Positions 20,316 to 28,483 of a stretch of DNA of 40,332 bases are shown piece after piece. The notes beneath the pieces are model-generated. The model saw only the letters and a list, made by a program, of their open reading frames with translations. It was not told the DNA's origin and did not search any database. A program made the position numbers and the translations under genes. Origin of the DNA: Patescibacteria group bacterium (GTDB taxonomy: Bacteria > Patescibacteriota > Patescibacteriia > Buchananbacterales > SURF-54); assembly GCA_018818885.1 (NCBI GenBank), contig JAHIRB010000032.1, positions 1 to 40,332 of the forward strand, written 5' to 3'. Within the stretch, counting starts at the first letter, position 1, and each line of letters begins with the position of its first letter.

Positions 20316-21725
20316 ATGTCCGAAACCCAAGTGCTCGAAGCCATTAAACAAATCTGCGACGAAAAAGGCATTGCTGTTGATTCTGTATTCGAAACAATCG
20401 AAGCAGCATTAGCAGCCGCTTACCGTAAAGATTATGGTAACAAAATGCAAAACATTAAAGTTGAATTCGATAGAAAATCAACTGATTTTAAGGTGTTCGA
20501 CGAAAAAGAAGTAGTGGAAGATCAACCAGAAGAAGTGCTAGAAGAGATTGAAAAAGAGGAAAAGACTGAAAAAGACAAAAAAGATAATACTGTTAATAAG
20601 GATTCTGGGGAAGACAGTGAAGGTGTTGAAGAAAAAACAAAATTCAATCCAAAAACTCAAATTCAAATCTCTGATTCTAAAGAATTAAAAAAAGGCGCCA
20701 AGATCGGTGACATTATAAAAACCGAATTAAAAGTACCCGGCGATTTTGGCCGTATGGCAGCACAAACCGCCAAGCAAGTTATCACACAAAAAATCCGAGA
20801 AGCAGAACGCGACACCCTTTATACTGAATACAAACAAAAAGAAGGCGAAATCATAATGGCCACTGTTCAACGAAGAGAAGGACGTGTTGTTTTAATTGAT
20901 CTAGGACGGTTAACAGCTATTATGCCTTCGGAAGAACAAATCGATAGAGAGCGATACAACCCCGGCGATCACGTAAAAGTTTATATACTTTCTGTTACTC
21001 AAACTACCAAAGGTCCAGAAATAATTGTTTCGCGCTCTCACCCAAATATTGTTTCTAAACTTTTTGAACTAGAAATTCCAGAAATCGCAGCTGGCACAGT
21101 AGAAATAAAAGGCATCTCTCGAGAATCTGGTGCACGATCTAAGGTAGCAGTTTTTACCGACCAAGAGAGTATCGACCCAATTGGATCTTGCATTGGTCAA
21201 CGTGGCGCTAGAGTACATACAATTATTTCCGAACTTAAAGGTGAAAAAATTGATATAATTCTGTATGATGAAGATCCAACAGTTTTTATTAAAAATGCTC
21301 TTTCACCAGCTAAAATTTTAGAAATAAAAACTAACGAAAAAACCAAAGAAGCTTTGGCAACAGTTGCAGAAGATCAACTTTCTTTAGCTATTGGCAAAGC
21401 AGGCCAAAATGTACGGCTGGCAGCAAAACTAACTGGCTGGAAAATTGATATTGTTTCAGATAAAGGAGAAAAAGTTACAGCTGAAAGTGATATCAAAAAC
21501 GAAACTGTAGACGAAAAGCCAGAAAAGAATACAGAAAAAGACAAAAAAGTTGATATGGTTAATACAGTTGATATAGGACAGAAAGAAAAGAAAGAAAAAC
21601 CAGCAGAAAAAAAAGAAACTAAAGAAAAAGATAAAGAAGAAAAAAAAGAAAAGAAGACAATAAAAAAATCTGAAAAGAAAAAAGACAAAGATGATAAAAA
21701 AGAAAAAGACGAAAAAAAGAAATGA
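20316..21725 (+). CDS. nusA: Transcription termination/antitermination protein NusA
   Basis: NusA binds RNA polymerase and nascent RNA and modulates pausing and hairpin termination. The N-terminal polymerase-binding domain is split: residues ~65-118 carry an acidic insertion (EEVLEEIEKEEKTEKDKKDNTVNK) that usual NusA lacks. The S1 domain is EGEIIMATVQRREGRVVLIDLGRLTAIMPSEEQI, followed by the two KH domains with GSCIGQRGARVHTIISELKGEKIDII and LSLAIGKAGQNVRLAAKLTGWKIDI. A ~75-residue Lys/Glu-rich tail replaces the acidic repeats of proteobacteria. No rimP or infB neighbour is present; the upstream leader holds an early terminator that could serve autoregulation. Confidence 0.95.
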   Translation: MSETQVLEAIKQICDEKGIAVDSVFETIEAALAAAYRKDYGNKMQNIKVEFDRKSTDFKVFDEKEVVEDQPEEVLEEIEKEEKTEKDKKDNTVNKDSGEDSEGVEEKTKFNPKTQIQISDSKELKKGAKIGDIIKTELKVPGDFGRMAAQTAKQVITQKIREAERDTLYTEYKQKEGEIIMATVQRREGRVVLIDLGRLTAIMPSEEQIDRERYNPGDHVKVYILSVTQTTKGPEIIVSRSHPNIVSKLFELEIPEIAAGTVEIKGISRESGARSKVAVFTDQESIDPIGSCIGQRGARVHTIISELKGEKIDIILYDEDPTVFIKNALSPAKILEIKTNEKTKEALATVAEDQLSLAIGKAGQNVRLAAKLTGWKIDIVSDKGEKVTAESDIKNETVDEKPEKNTEKDKKVDMVNTVDIGQKEKKEKPAEKKETKEKDKEEKKEKKTIKKSEKKKDKDDKKEKDEKKK

Positions 21726-21735
21726 TTCTCCCCCA

Positions 21736-21867
21736 TTTGTCATTTCGACCGATGTTTTGTTTATTTCAAGCGAGCGGAGAAATCTCACACCAAACGTATA
21801 TTGTATAGTATGAGATCCTTCCCCCGTACAAACACTTTTGGCGTTCTACGGGGTCAAGATGACAAAT
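21736..21867. repeat. Palindromic intergenic element, copy 2
   Basis: Inverse orientation of 767-872: TTTGTCATTTCGACC ... GAGAAATCTC ... GAGATCCTTCC ... CAAGATGACAAAT. The ends pair over 8 bp and CCCGTA/TACGGG pair inside. Confidence 0.65.
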
Positions 21868-21899
21868 AGAATAAACATAATAACTAATAACACAAAACT

Positions 21900-23870
21900 A
21901 TGCCCTTAGAATTCTGGTCTATAATTATTGCGGTTTTAGGACTAGCATATGCAGGCTACTTAGCATACACCATTAAAAAACAACCAGTGGTTGACGAAAA
22001 AGCAAAAGAAATCGCCAAATACATTCACGATGGTTCAATGGCATTTTTGAATAAAGAGTATAAGATCCTCTTTATTTTTGTTGTTATAATAGCAATTTTG
22101 ATTGGAATATTTTTGAGTCCAAAAACCGCTATTGTCTTTATAGCCGGTGCAATCTTTTCTGTCATTGCTGGCAACATTGGCATGCGCATTGCTACCATGG
22201 CAAATGTTAGAACTGCCGAGGCTGTAAAAAAAGATTTGTTTGCTGGCTTACGCGTTGCTTTTTCTTCTGGATCTGTAATGGGACTTTCTGTTGTTTCGTT
22301 AGGACTACTTGGTGTTTCTTTAGCTTATATTATATTTAAAGACCCTCAAATTATATACGGCTTTGGTTTTGGAGCAAGTTCTGTTGCTTTATTTGCCAGA
22401 GTGGGAGGCGGAATTTACACCAAGGCTGCCGATGTTGGAGCTGACTTAGTTGGAAAAGTAGAAGCCGGTATTCCAGAAGACGACCCAAGAAACCCAGCTA
22501 CTATTGCAGATAATGTTGGTGATAATGTTGGTGATGTTGCAGGCATGGGTGCAGATTTATTTGAAAGTTATGTTGATTCAATTATTGCTGCCATGGCATT
22601 AGGACTTTTGGGTAAGTTGACCTTTGGTGAAAACGCAGTACTACTACCAATGCTTTTAGCAGCTACTGGAATTATTGCTGCACTACTTGGAAACTTTGTT
22701 GTAAGGGCAATGAAAAAAGGAAAACCTCACAAAATTTTAAATTATGGTATTTGGTCTTCTGCCATTATTATGGCACTAGCTGCGTATCCATTGATTAACT
22801 ATATTATTCCAAACAATACTGGAGTTTATTGGGCACTTTTAACTGGTCTTGTTTCTGGAATTGTAATTGGTATGGCTACTGAATATTTTACTTCGGACGC
22901 CAACAAACCAACTCAAGCAGTTTCGAATGCCTCAAAAACAGGGGCAGCTACAAATATTATTGCTGGTCTTGCCTTGGGCATGATTAGTACCTGGGTGCCT
23001 GTAGCAGCTGTTTGTGTTGCTATATTTTTATCTTTTAAATTTGCTGGACTATTTGGAATTGCCATAGCTTCTGTTGGAATGCTTTCTACTCTAGGCATAA
23101 CTTTGGCTACAGATACTTACGGTCCAGTTGCAGATAATGCTGCGGGTATTGCAGAAATGGCAGGCATGGGGCAAGAAACAAGAGAGCGTGCAGAAGAACT
23201 AGATGCAGTCGGCAACACAACTGCTGCCATTGGAAAAGGTTTTGCCATTGGTTCTGCTGCATTAACTGCTTTAGTTTTAATGGTTTCGTTTGGGCAAGCC
23301 GTAAATTTGAATACTGTAAACTTGTTAAGCTCTAATGTTTTAATAGGATTATTTATTGGGGGACTACTACCATGTATTTTTTCTGCTATGACAATGAAAT
23401 CTGTAGGTAAAGCAGCTATGCAAATGGTAGAAGAAGTAAGAAGACAATTTAAAGAAATCCCTGGCATTATGGAAGGCACAGCAAAGCCAGATTATAAAAA
23501 ATGTGTTGATATCTCTACAGCTGCAGCTTTGCAACAAATGATACTGCCAGGAATTATCGCAGTTGCCGCACCAGTGCTTGTTGGATTTATACTAGGAACA
23601 GAAAGTTTAGTTGGACTGTTAGCTGGTTCGCTAGTAACTGGATTTTTGTTAGCAGTAATTATGGCTAACGCCGGTGGTGCCTGGGACAATGCAAAAAAAT
23701 ATATTGAAAAAGGTAATTTAGGTGGTAAGGGATCAGACCCACACAAAGCAGCTGTAGTTGGTGATACTGTTGGCGATCCGTTTAAAGATACTTCCGGACC
23801 AGCTTTAAATATTTTAATTAAGTTAATGGCAATAGTTTCGCTGGTAATTGCTCCATTATTAATACTATAA
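21900..23870 (+). CDS. hppA: Membrane-bound ion-pumping pyrophosphatase
   Basis: 656-aa protein with about sixteen membrane helices that couples PPi hydrolysis to H+ (or Na+) export. The catalytic loop [56 protein letters not shown] is intact, as are [19 protein letters not shown] and the last motif [22 protein letters not shown]. In [11 protein letters not shown] the position occupied by Lys in K+-independent enzymes is Ala, which predicts K+ dependence. For a cell with little respiration it would help keep an ion gradient from waste PPi. The ORFs on the opposite strand are shadows. Confidence 0.97.
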   Translation: MPLEFWSIIIAVLGLAYAGYLAYTIKKQPVVDEKAKEIAKYIHDGSMAFLNKEYKILFIFVVIIAILIGIFLSPKTAIVFIAGAIFSVIAGNIGMRIATMANVRTAEAVKKDLFAGLRVAFSSGSVMGLSVVSLGLLGVSLAYIIFKDPQIIYGFGFGASSVALFARVGGGIYTKAADVGADLVGKVEAGIPEDDPRNPATIADNVGDNVGDVAGMGADLFESYVDSIIAAMALGLLGKLTFGENAVLLPMLLAATGIIAALLGNFVVRAMKKGKPHKILNYGIWSSAIIMALAAYPLINYIIPNNTGVYWALLTGLVSGIVIGMATEYFTSDANKPTQAVSNASKTGAATNIIAGLALGMISTWVPVAAVCVAIFLSFKFAGLFGIAIASVGMLSTLGITLATDTYGPVADNAAGIAEMAGMGQETRERAEELDAVGNTTAAIGKGFAIGSAALTALVLMVSFGQAVNLNTVNLLSSNVLIGLFIGGLLPCIFSAMTMKSVGKAAMQMVEEVRRQFKEIPGIMEGTAKPDYKKCVDISTAAALQQMILPGIIAVAAPVLVGFILGTESLVGLLAGSLVTGFLLAVIMANAGGAWDNAKKYIEKGNLGGKGSDPHKAAVVGDTVGDPFKDTSGPALNILIKLMAIVSLVIAPLLIL

Positions 23871-23892
23871 ATTAACAATTAACTTTAAATTT

Positions 23893-24183
23893 ATGGAAAC
23901 TGAACCACATCTATCTGAGGAAGATTTGGCTACTGAAAAAGTCGAATTAACAGGTAATGCAAAATTTGAAAGTGTAGCTTATTCTATTAGCCAAGAAGGG
24001 GAAGAATATGTCATAAGACGTGACCTCAACCTTCTTCCAGGAGTAGAAGAAAACGATGCAACAAAAGAACGGGAAGAACTATTAGACAACCTGCCAACCT
24101 TGCCACTTGATAGAACTAACCATCCATCTTTAAAAGCAGCTAAAAAAGCTCTAGAAGAAATCATTGCAGAGCATGATTACTAA
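23893..24183 (+). CDS. Hypothetical acidic protein, 96 aa
   Basis: Soluble, Glu-rich peptide (METEPHLSEEDLATEKVELTG...REELLDNLPTLPLDRTNHPSLKAAKKALEEIIAEHDY) without membrane segment or known motif. It starts 22 bp after hppA, without a Shine-Dalgarno site, and is followed by a second short acidic gene. Probably a real gene because the frame is open, the composition is protein-like and the intergenic spacing matches the core genes. Function unknown. Confidence 0.6.
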   Translation: METEPHLSEEDLATEKVELTGNAKFESVAYSISQEGEEYVIRRDLNLLPGVEENDATKEREELLDNLPTLPLDRTNHPSLKAAKKALEEIIAEHDY

Positions 24184-24211
24184 ACGATAACAATATTAAA
24201 CAATATAATTT

Positions 24212-24361
24212 ATGCAAGAAGAAAAAATTAAACCAGAAGATTTAGATGAAACAGCACGAGAAGCCATGAATCCAGAAAAAGAAGAACAAGGTGCAGAATT
24301 TGATTTAACTCAACAAGAGGATGAAGAAGAAAAAAGTGTAGAAGATAAAGAAACATTATAA
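24212..24361 (+). CDS. Very acidic 49-aa protein (not in ORF track)
   Basis: Reads MQEEKIKPEDLDETAREAMNPEKEEQG and on to DKETL, then TAA; about 40 percent Asp/Glu. It is spaced like the other genes of the hppA run, and the hppA-run terminator follows 20 bp after it. Likely disordered; function unknown. Confidence 0.5.
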   Translation: MQEEKIKPEDLDETAREAMNPEKEEQGAEFDLTQQEDEEEKSVEDKETL

Positions 24362-24381
24362 TAATTTACACAAACATAATA

Positions 24382-24406
24382 CCCTCGCTAAACGGCGGGG
24401 GTTTTT
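24382..24406 (+). terminator. Intrinsic terminator of the hppA run
   Basis: CCCTCGC-taaacg-GCGGGGG followed by five T residues. Confidence 0.75.
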
Positions 24407-24418
24407 GTATAAAAGAAA

Positions 24419-24475
24419 AAGCTCCAACAACGGTGCATACCTGCAGACATCTCTGCTAAGTAGCGGTGTTGTTGG
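24419..24475 (-). terminator. Terminator hairpin split by the IS (left part)
   Basis: AAGCTCCAACAAC (24419-24431) would pair with GTTGTTGGAGCTT, whose copy is now completed only on the far side of the IS (25633-25645). On the minus strand the restored hairpin is followed by TTTTTCTTTT, so it was the terminator of the minus-strand gene at 25648. The left GTTGTTGG remains as part of the target duplication. Confidence 0.65.
24467..24475. repeat. Target site duplication of the second IS, left copy
   Basis: TGTTGTTGG, repeated at 25632-25640. Confidence 0.8.
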
Positions 24476-24476
24476 G

Positions 24477-25542
24477 TTACCGTTTCATTTTGAGTTGGTA
24501 TTTTTGGATAATTTCAGACATTGATGTCTGTTTTTTGATTGTCATTTCTAGAGAACATTTGTGGTTTAACTTTTTGAATTTGCCTTCGCAACCAGTGAAT
24601 GGCTTGATTCTCCTTCTAATCAAATAAGCGTTAAGCCATCTCTCGGCCGAAGCAAAAGACTTGAATCCCTTGATACTCTTAAGCCTGGCATTTAGATGAG
24701 AATTAAACAGTTCAATTAAATTAATGTCATTAGGACAATTAGGTATCTTCTTGTAGATAAAAAGGTTTTGCCTTCTTTTCCAAATATCCATGATAATTGT
24801 TTGCCTAACAACATCTTTTCTGGCACTACCAACAATAAAATCTCTCAGCACAACTGAGAGTTTTTTAGATTCTTCATTTTTATCGAACAAACGTCTTTTT
24901 AGATCCTCAAAGAATCTTAAATGATGATTTGAGGTTCTTACTTCTAATTTTTGTCTAATGTTTTCTAAATAATGAGTATGGCAAAGTTGTATCTTAGCCT
25001 TAGGATAATGATAATTTAAGGCTGGTTTTAGCGAAAAAAGTACATCATCACAAACAACTATCCTTAGGGGGTAATTAATTGTCTTAATCAATCTAAAAAA
25101 CCTTCTAAAAGCTTCAGCGCTTTCAGAAGGGGCTAAAACTCCTACTGGTATGTCATGAGTCAAATAATCAATACCATAAATAAATGGTATCTTTTTTTCA
25201 TAGCCTTTGACTTTAACGAATTTGCCATCAACGACTAAAATGCCACAAAATCTATTACAATTTTTAAGAGTAAGGTAAGTGTTATCTGGCAAGTTATCCA
25301 TTTCTTTTCTTACTCTTCTGTACGTCTGGGCATTTGATAGATTATGTTCAAAAGCTAAATCACGGATTGGTATGCCATCGATATGAGGAATCCAAAAAAC
25401 AGGCTCCTTACGCCTGTGATCAATTGAGAAACAATGTCGGCAATTTTTGCAAAAATATCTTTTTCTGCCTTTTTGACTGCCCCACTTAATAGTTTTTTCA
25501 CTCTTACATTTTTTACAATGTGGATTACGTTTTTTTTGTCAT
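24477..25542 (-). CDS. Transposase with N-terminal zinc ribbon, apparently needing slippage at A8
   Basis: The track shows only 24477-25301 (MDNLP...). The same frame stays open upstream to ~25536 and encodes an excellent zinc-ribbon N-terminus: NPHCKKCKSEKTIKWGSQKG, RYFCKNCRHCFSIDHRR, then an HTH-like part DGIPIRDLAFEHNLSNAQTYRRVRKE. This frame has no start codon. The only upstream ATG (25542) reads ATGAC, then eight A residues, CGT, and meets TAA at once; with one A fewer the ATG joins the zinc-ribbon frame. The core has VVDGKFVKVKG, GIDYLTHDIPVGVLAPSES and VVCDDVLFSLKPAL, the layout of a DDE/MULE transposase. Slippage, a disabling indel or a sequencing error would all explain it. Confidence 0.75.
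25530..25537 (-). other. A8 slippery run just after the transposase ATG
   Basis: Eight T residues on the plus strand (A8 in the mRNA), five bases after the ATG at 25542. Homopolymers of this length allow polymerase slippage. Confidence 0.55.
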
Positions 25543-25631
25543 TTTATTCAAATTAACTAGTTAAAGTATTAAATTAGATCTAAGATTAGCATAGAAATCA
25601 AGGTTTAACCAACTCAAAATGAAACGGTATC

Positions 25632-25640
25632 TGTTGTTGG
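25632..25640. repeat. Target site duplication of the second IS, right copy
   Basis: TGTTGTTGG, identical to 24467-24475. Confidence 0.8.
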
Positions 25641-25647
25641 AGCTTGA

Positions 25648-25884
25648 CTATGAATCGATGGAGTTGTCCGAACGTCGGACACTTTGTAATTTCGGCCGCA
25701 TTCGCACGATCGGGTTTTCCCACATCAGGGGATCGACCTTATATGAGGCCGGACCGATTTCCTTGCCTGGGATATCATTTATGCCCGGGCTACCCCAGAC
25801 ACCATGGCGTGCGGCGCTTAACGGCTCGTAGGCGACGATTACCTCGCCTGCGCGATCATCTGGGTCTCTTTGTTGGGAGGCCAT
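25648..25884 (-). CDS. Hypothetical GC-richer protein, 78 aa
   Basis: Of the overlapping frames, the minus-strand one is the best candidate: GGGGAGG stands upstream of the ATG, a promoter-like TTGACA lies at 26007-26002, and a (now IS-split) terminator lies directly after the stop. The peptide MASQQRDPDDRAGEVIVAYE...SDNSIDS is polar, without signal or membrane segment. The gene is clearly more GC-rich, mainly at third positions, than the AT-rich core genes, suggesting transfer from another genome. A self-complementary stretch TGTCCGA-acg-TCGGACA lies in its last codons. A structured RNA rather than a protein cannot be excluded. Confidence 0.5.
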   Translation of the reverse strand: MASQQRDPDDRAGEVIVAYEPLSAARHGVWGSPGINDIPGKEIGPASYKVDPLMWENPIVRMRPKLQSVRRSDNSIDS

Positions 25885-25978
25885 CTTCTTCGCCTACCTC
25901 CCCGGCTTACCCAGATGTATTTGTCCCGAAAACCTCGGAACAACCCCATCGAAATCAATGTTCAAAAACATATATAAA

Positions 25979-26007
25979 ACACTAGCATATCAATTAAATA
26001 ATGTCAA
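25979..26007 (-). promoter_or_regulatory. Putative promoter of the 25648 gene
   Basis: On the minus strand TTGACA (26007-26002), 17 nt, TAGTGT; the -10 is weak. Confidence 0.4.
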
Positions 26008-26031
26008 GCAACCTGATATAACACCTGATAT

Positions 26032-26105
26032 AAAAAAGAAGTGCCGGCATAGTGACAGTCAATCGTTGGATAAACTAACTCCGATTGTAGTCAACTAATG
26101 CCGGC
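26032..26105 (-). terminator. Large terminator hairpin of the 26091 unit
   Basis: On the minus strand GCCGGCAT (26105-26098) pairs with ATGCCGGC (26050-26043); CAATCG/CGATTG pair inside; ACTTCTTTTTT follows. The stop codon of the ORF lies inside the stem. Confidence 0.65.
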
Positions 26106-26342
26106 CAGGCTTTTGAGATTTCTCTTTTCTGAAAAATTCCCTCCATTCGAGGTTCGTCGTGCTGTGTCTTTGCGCTCTCCATCGCTTCGTACTGTATTGT
26201 TAATACGGCCGTGCACGGTCTTGATAGCGTCGAATGGACGCATCCCAATTACGATGTTGAGTCGCGTGACTGTTTCAGAAATGATAATCTCAATTACCCT
26301 AGGAAGTGGCTGGTTTGGTCTAGACAAATCCTTTTCCAGCAT
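26091..26342 (-). CDS. Doubtful hypothetical protein or terminated RNA
   Basis: A minus-strand transcription unit is well supported: TTGACA, 17 nt, TAAAAT at its upstream end and a large terminator at its downstream end. The ORF (LSRPNQPLPRVIEIIISETVTRLNIVIGMRPFDAIKTVHGRINNT...) has plausible protein composition. Its ATG, however, overlaps the -10 box, so it cannot be the start; a TTG five codons later (26327) is the next candidate, with AAGGA too close to it. The unit could therefore encode a small protein from a poor start or be a non-coding RNA. No family is recognised. Confidence 0.35.
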   Translation of the reverse strand: MLEKDLSRPNQPLPRVIEIIISETVTRLNIVIGMRPFDAIKTVHGRINNTVRSDGERKDTARRTSNGGNFSEKRNLKSLAGIS

Positions 26343-26367
26343 TTTATATCAAACTTAAAAAAATGTC
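26335..26367 (-). promoter_or_regulatory. Promoter of the 26091 unit
   Basis: On the minus strand TTGACA, a T-rich 17-nt spacer and TAAAAT within TATAAAAT. Confidence 0.6.
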
Positions 26368-26652
26368 AAGTCTTCATTAATTAGAAATAAAATATAGGCG
26401 ACGCACCGGAGAGACACGCCGCCCGAGGAAAGTGAAGATATGAAGAGAAGTATGGATAAAGTGATAGTGATCATGTCACGCTGGACAACACACATTTAAA
26501 GTGCTCACCATTTACCCCATAAACCTTCATATTTCAAAAATAATCATATGCCAAAATTATAATAATGTCAAGAGTAATAATAAGTTTCTTTTCAAAATAA
26601 CATTTGAATGTTAAAATTATGATAGATTAATTTATCTAAAACAAATAAAAAT
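26368..26652. other. Intergenic stretch before the response regulator
   Basis: GGCGACGCACC...CGCCGCC can form a weak stem. GAGGAAAGTGAAGAT precedes ATG at 26441 and a 19-codon frame (MKRSMDKVIVIMSRWTTHI); a real product is uncertain. The remainder is AT-rich, with TATGATAG near 26620 as a possible -10 of the response-regulator gene. Confidence 0.35.
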
Positions 26653-27045
26653 ATGAAAACAAAATCAGCCATTTTTATCGATGACGAACCACTCATTTTA
26701 GAAATCTATAAAAAGGAATTCGAAAAACACGGTTACAAAGTCTATACTACAACCAAGGCTGCAAAGGGCTTAGAGTTGATAAAAAAGCATCAACCAAATA
26801 TCGCTTTTATCGATATTATCATGCCTACAATGGACGGCTTTTCTTTACTAAAAAGAATCAACTCAAACCCAAAATTACAATCAACTGCTTTGATTGTTTT
26901 AACTAATATTGATTCCCCAGACGCACGTAGAAAATGCTCGCAACTAGGTTGCGTTTACTTTTTAGTAAAACCACTTCACGAACCAAAAGACGTAGTAAAA
27001 CTGGCCAATCAAGTTATAGCCGCACAAAAAACTGTAAAAAAGTAG
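26653..27045 (+). CDS. Single-domain response regulator (CheY-like receiver)
   Basis: 130-aa receiver domain without output domain. The acidic pocket is FIDDEP (Asp10, Asp11), the phospho-acceptor is Asp54 in FIDIIMPTMDGF, the conserved Thr is in LIVLTNI and the Lys in FLVKPL. It should be phosphorylated by a histidine kinase and act by binding a partner; no kinase lies in the window. Such orphan receivers are common in Patescibacteria. No Shine-Dalgarno site is visible. A terminator follows. Confidence 0.93.
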   Translation: MKTKSAIFIDDEPLILEIYKKEFEKHGYKVYTTTKAAKGLELIKKHQPNIAFIDIIMPTMDGFSLLKRINSNPKLQSTALIVLTNIDSPDARRKCSQLGCVYFLVKPLHEPKDVVKLANQVIAAQKTVKK

Positions 27046-27049
27046 AGTT

Positions 27050-27093
27050 GACTTAGTACCATTACTTTGATAGACTAATTAAGTCTTTTTTTT
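27050..27093 (+). terminator. Intrinsic terminator
   Basis: GACTTA...TAAGTC with inner TAGT/ACTA pairing, followed by eight T residues. Confidence 0.75.
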
Positions 27094-27126
27094 ATTTGAG
27101 TTAATTTAGTGATTGTAGTTATTGTA

Positions 27127-27168
27127 GAGATTATAGTTAACTTTATTTTCTCAAATAACTCTAATCTC
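27127..27168. repeat. Intergenic inverted repeat
   Basis: GAGATTATAGTTA (27127-27139) and TAACTCTAATCTC (27156-27168), one mismatch; the same words recur at 28500-28575. Confidence 0.7.
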
Positions 27169-27199
27169 TTTAATCAACTATATTTAACTATACTTCCCC

Positions 27200-28483
27200 A
27201 TGCAAATTTCAACAGAAAATCTACCCAAAGGACAACTTAAAATTACAATAGAACTTACTACCGACGAACTCAAGCCCCACTTAGAACGGGCGGCTTTTTT
27301 AATTTCAAAAGAATCAAAGTTTGACGGCTTTAGACCAGGCAAAGCTCCATATGACGTTGTAGTAAAAAATGTTGGACAAGAAAAAGTTTTACAAGAAGCA
27401 ATTGAGCCAGCAGTACAAAAAACCTTTGTAAAAGCTATTAATGACAAAAAAATAATTACAGTCGGCTCCCCGCAAATTGATATTATAAAAATGGCACCAA
27501 ACAACCCTTTTATTTATACTGCTACTGTAAGCCTTTTACCAAAAGTAGAAATGGGTGACTACAAAAATATCAAAATTAAAGAAAAAGAAGTAAATGTCTC
27601 AGATGACGAATTAGACAAAGCTCTCAAAAATCTAGCAAAGATGCGACACACAGAGGCACTGGTTGACCGCGCCATAAAAAAAGACGACAAGGTAGAAATA
27701 AACTTTAAATCGTTTTTAGAAAAAATCCCTGTGGAAGGCGGCGCTCAAGAAAAATTTCCACTAGTTGTTGGCGAAAATACTTTTATTCCAGGTTTTGAAG
27801 ACCAATTGATTGGTATGAAAGCAGGACAAGAAAAAAAATTTCAACTTAGGTTTCCAAAAGAATATCACGATAAAAATTTATCAGATAAGCTAGTTGATTT
27901 CGAAATTATAGTAAATGCGGTATATGAAGTTAAACTACCCCAGCTTAATGACGACTTTGCAAAAGGTATTGGAAATTTTAAAAATATCGAAGAACTAAAA
28001 ACACAACTTAAGGATAACTTAAAGCACGAGGCTAAGCACAAGGAAGAACGTAGAGTAGAAGAAGAAATGATTCAAAGCCTAATTAAAATTGCTAAGTTTG
28101 ACGACATCCCAGAACTGCTTATCAATAATGAACTGCAAAAAATGATAGCAGAACTAGAACAAAACATCAAAAATCAAGGCATGAATTTCGAAGACTACTT
28201 AAATCACATAAAGAAAAAACGCGATGATCTTATGATCGATTTTGCTCCCCAAGCAATCGAAAGAATAAAAAGTGCATTAATTGTTCGCCAAGTAGCACAA
28301 GATCAAAAAATCGAAGTTACGGATAATGATATTGATGAAGAAATTAAAAGGCTAGAAACTGCCTATGCTGGAAACGAAGAATTAAAAAAACAAATTCAAA
28401 GCCCTCATTATAAAGACTACTTAAAAAATATGCTGGCCTCGAAGAAAACTTTAGACTCTTTAAAAAAACAAATTGTAAAATAA
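27200..28483 (+). CDS. tig: Trigger factor (ribosome-associated chaperone, prolyl isomerase)
   Basis: 427-aa chaperone that binds at the ribosome exit tunnel. The N-terminal ribosome-binding domain contains the signature KFDGFRPGKAP (residues ~47-57). The FKBP-type isomerase domain spans ~155-245 (KKDDKVEINFKSFLE...LVVGENTFIPGFEDQLIGMKAGQEKKFQLRFP). The long helical C-terminal substrate-binding arms follow to the end. Order and length are standard. No Shine-Dalgarno site precedes the ATG. Neighbouring intergenic spaces are permuted-word quasi-palindromes. Confidence 0.96.
   Translation: MQISTENLPKGQLKITIELTTDELKPHLERAAFLISKESKFDGFRPGKAPYDVVVKNVGQEKVLQEAIEPAVQKTFVKAINDKKIITVGSPQIDIIKMAPNNPFIYTATVSLLPKVEMGDYKNIKIKEKEVNVSDDELDKALKNLAKMRHTEALVDRAIKKDDKVEINFKSFLEKIPVEGGAQEKFPLVVGENTFIPGFEDQLIGMKAGQEKKFQLRFPKEYHDKNLSDKLVDFEIIVNAVYEVKLPQLNDDFAKGIGNFKNIEELKTQLKDNLKHEAKHKEERRVEEEMIQSLIKIAKFDDIPELLINNELQKMIAELEQNIKNQGMNFEDYLNHIKKKRDDLMIDFAPQAIERIKSALIVRQVAQDQKIEVTDNDIDEEIKRLETAYAGNEELKKQIQSPHYKDYLKNMLASKKTLDSLKKQIVK

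Larger units (their letters stand above)
24476..25631 (-). mobile_element. Complete insertion sequence, 1156 bp, with 9-bp target duplication
   Basis: The left end reads GTTACCGTTTCATTTTGAGT and the right end, on the reverse strand, GATACCGTTTCATTTTGAGT, both continuing TGGT; inverted repeats of ~24 bp with one mismatch. The 9-bp direct duplication TGTTGTTGG flanks it. The transposase stop codon lies inside the left inverted repeat. The IS group is not certain (transposase with MULE-like core). Confidence 0.85.

Noticed and set aside
21374-21788. Minus-strand Phe/Ser-rich ORFs opposite nusA
   Set aside because: Shadows of the Lys/Glu-rich tail of NusA.
22913-23878. Minus-strand ORFs opposite hppA
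   Set aside because: Codon-bias shadows of a clearly assigned gene.
25640-25975. GC-rich stretch as tmRNA or RNase P RNA
   Set aside because: No tRNA-like T arm, no tag frame ending in a stop, and no GAGGAAAGTCC core; AYEPLSAA in the minus frame runs on without a stop.
25644-25985. Plus-strand ORFs (25619-25831, 25644-25985) in the GC-rich stretch
   Set aside because: Arg/Pro-rich shadow composition; the minus-strand frame has the promoter, ribosome site and terminator.
26410-26450. GAGGAAAGT near 26437 as RNase P core
   Set aside because: The following CCGGGC and the distal conserved region are missing.
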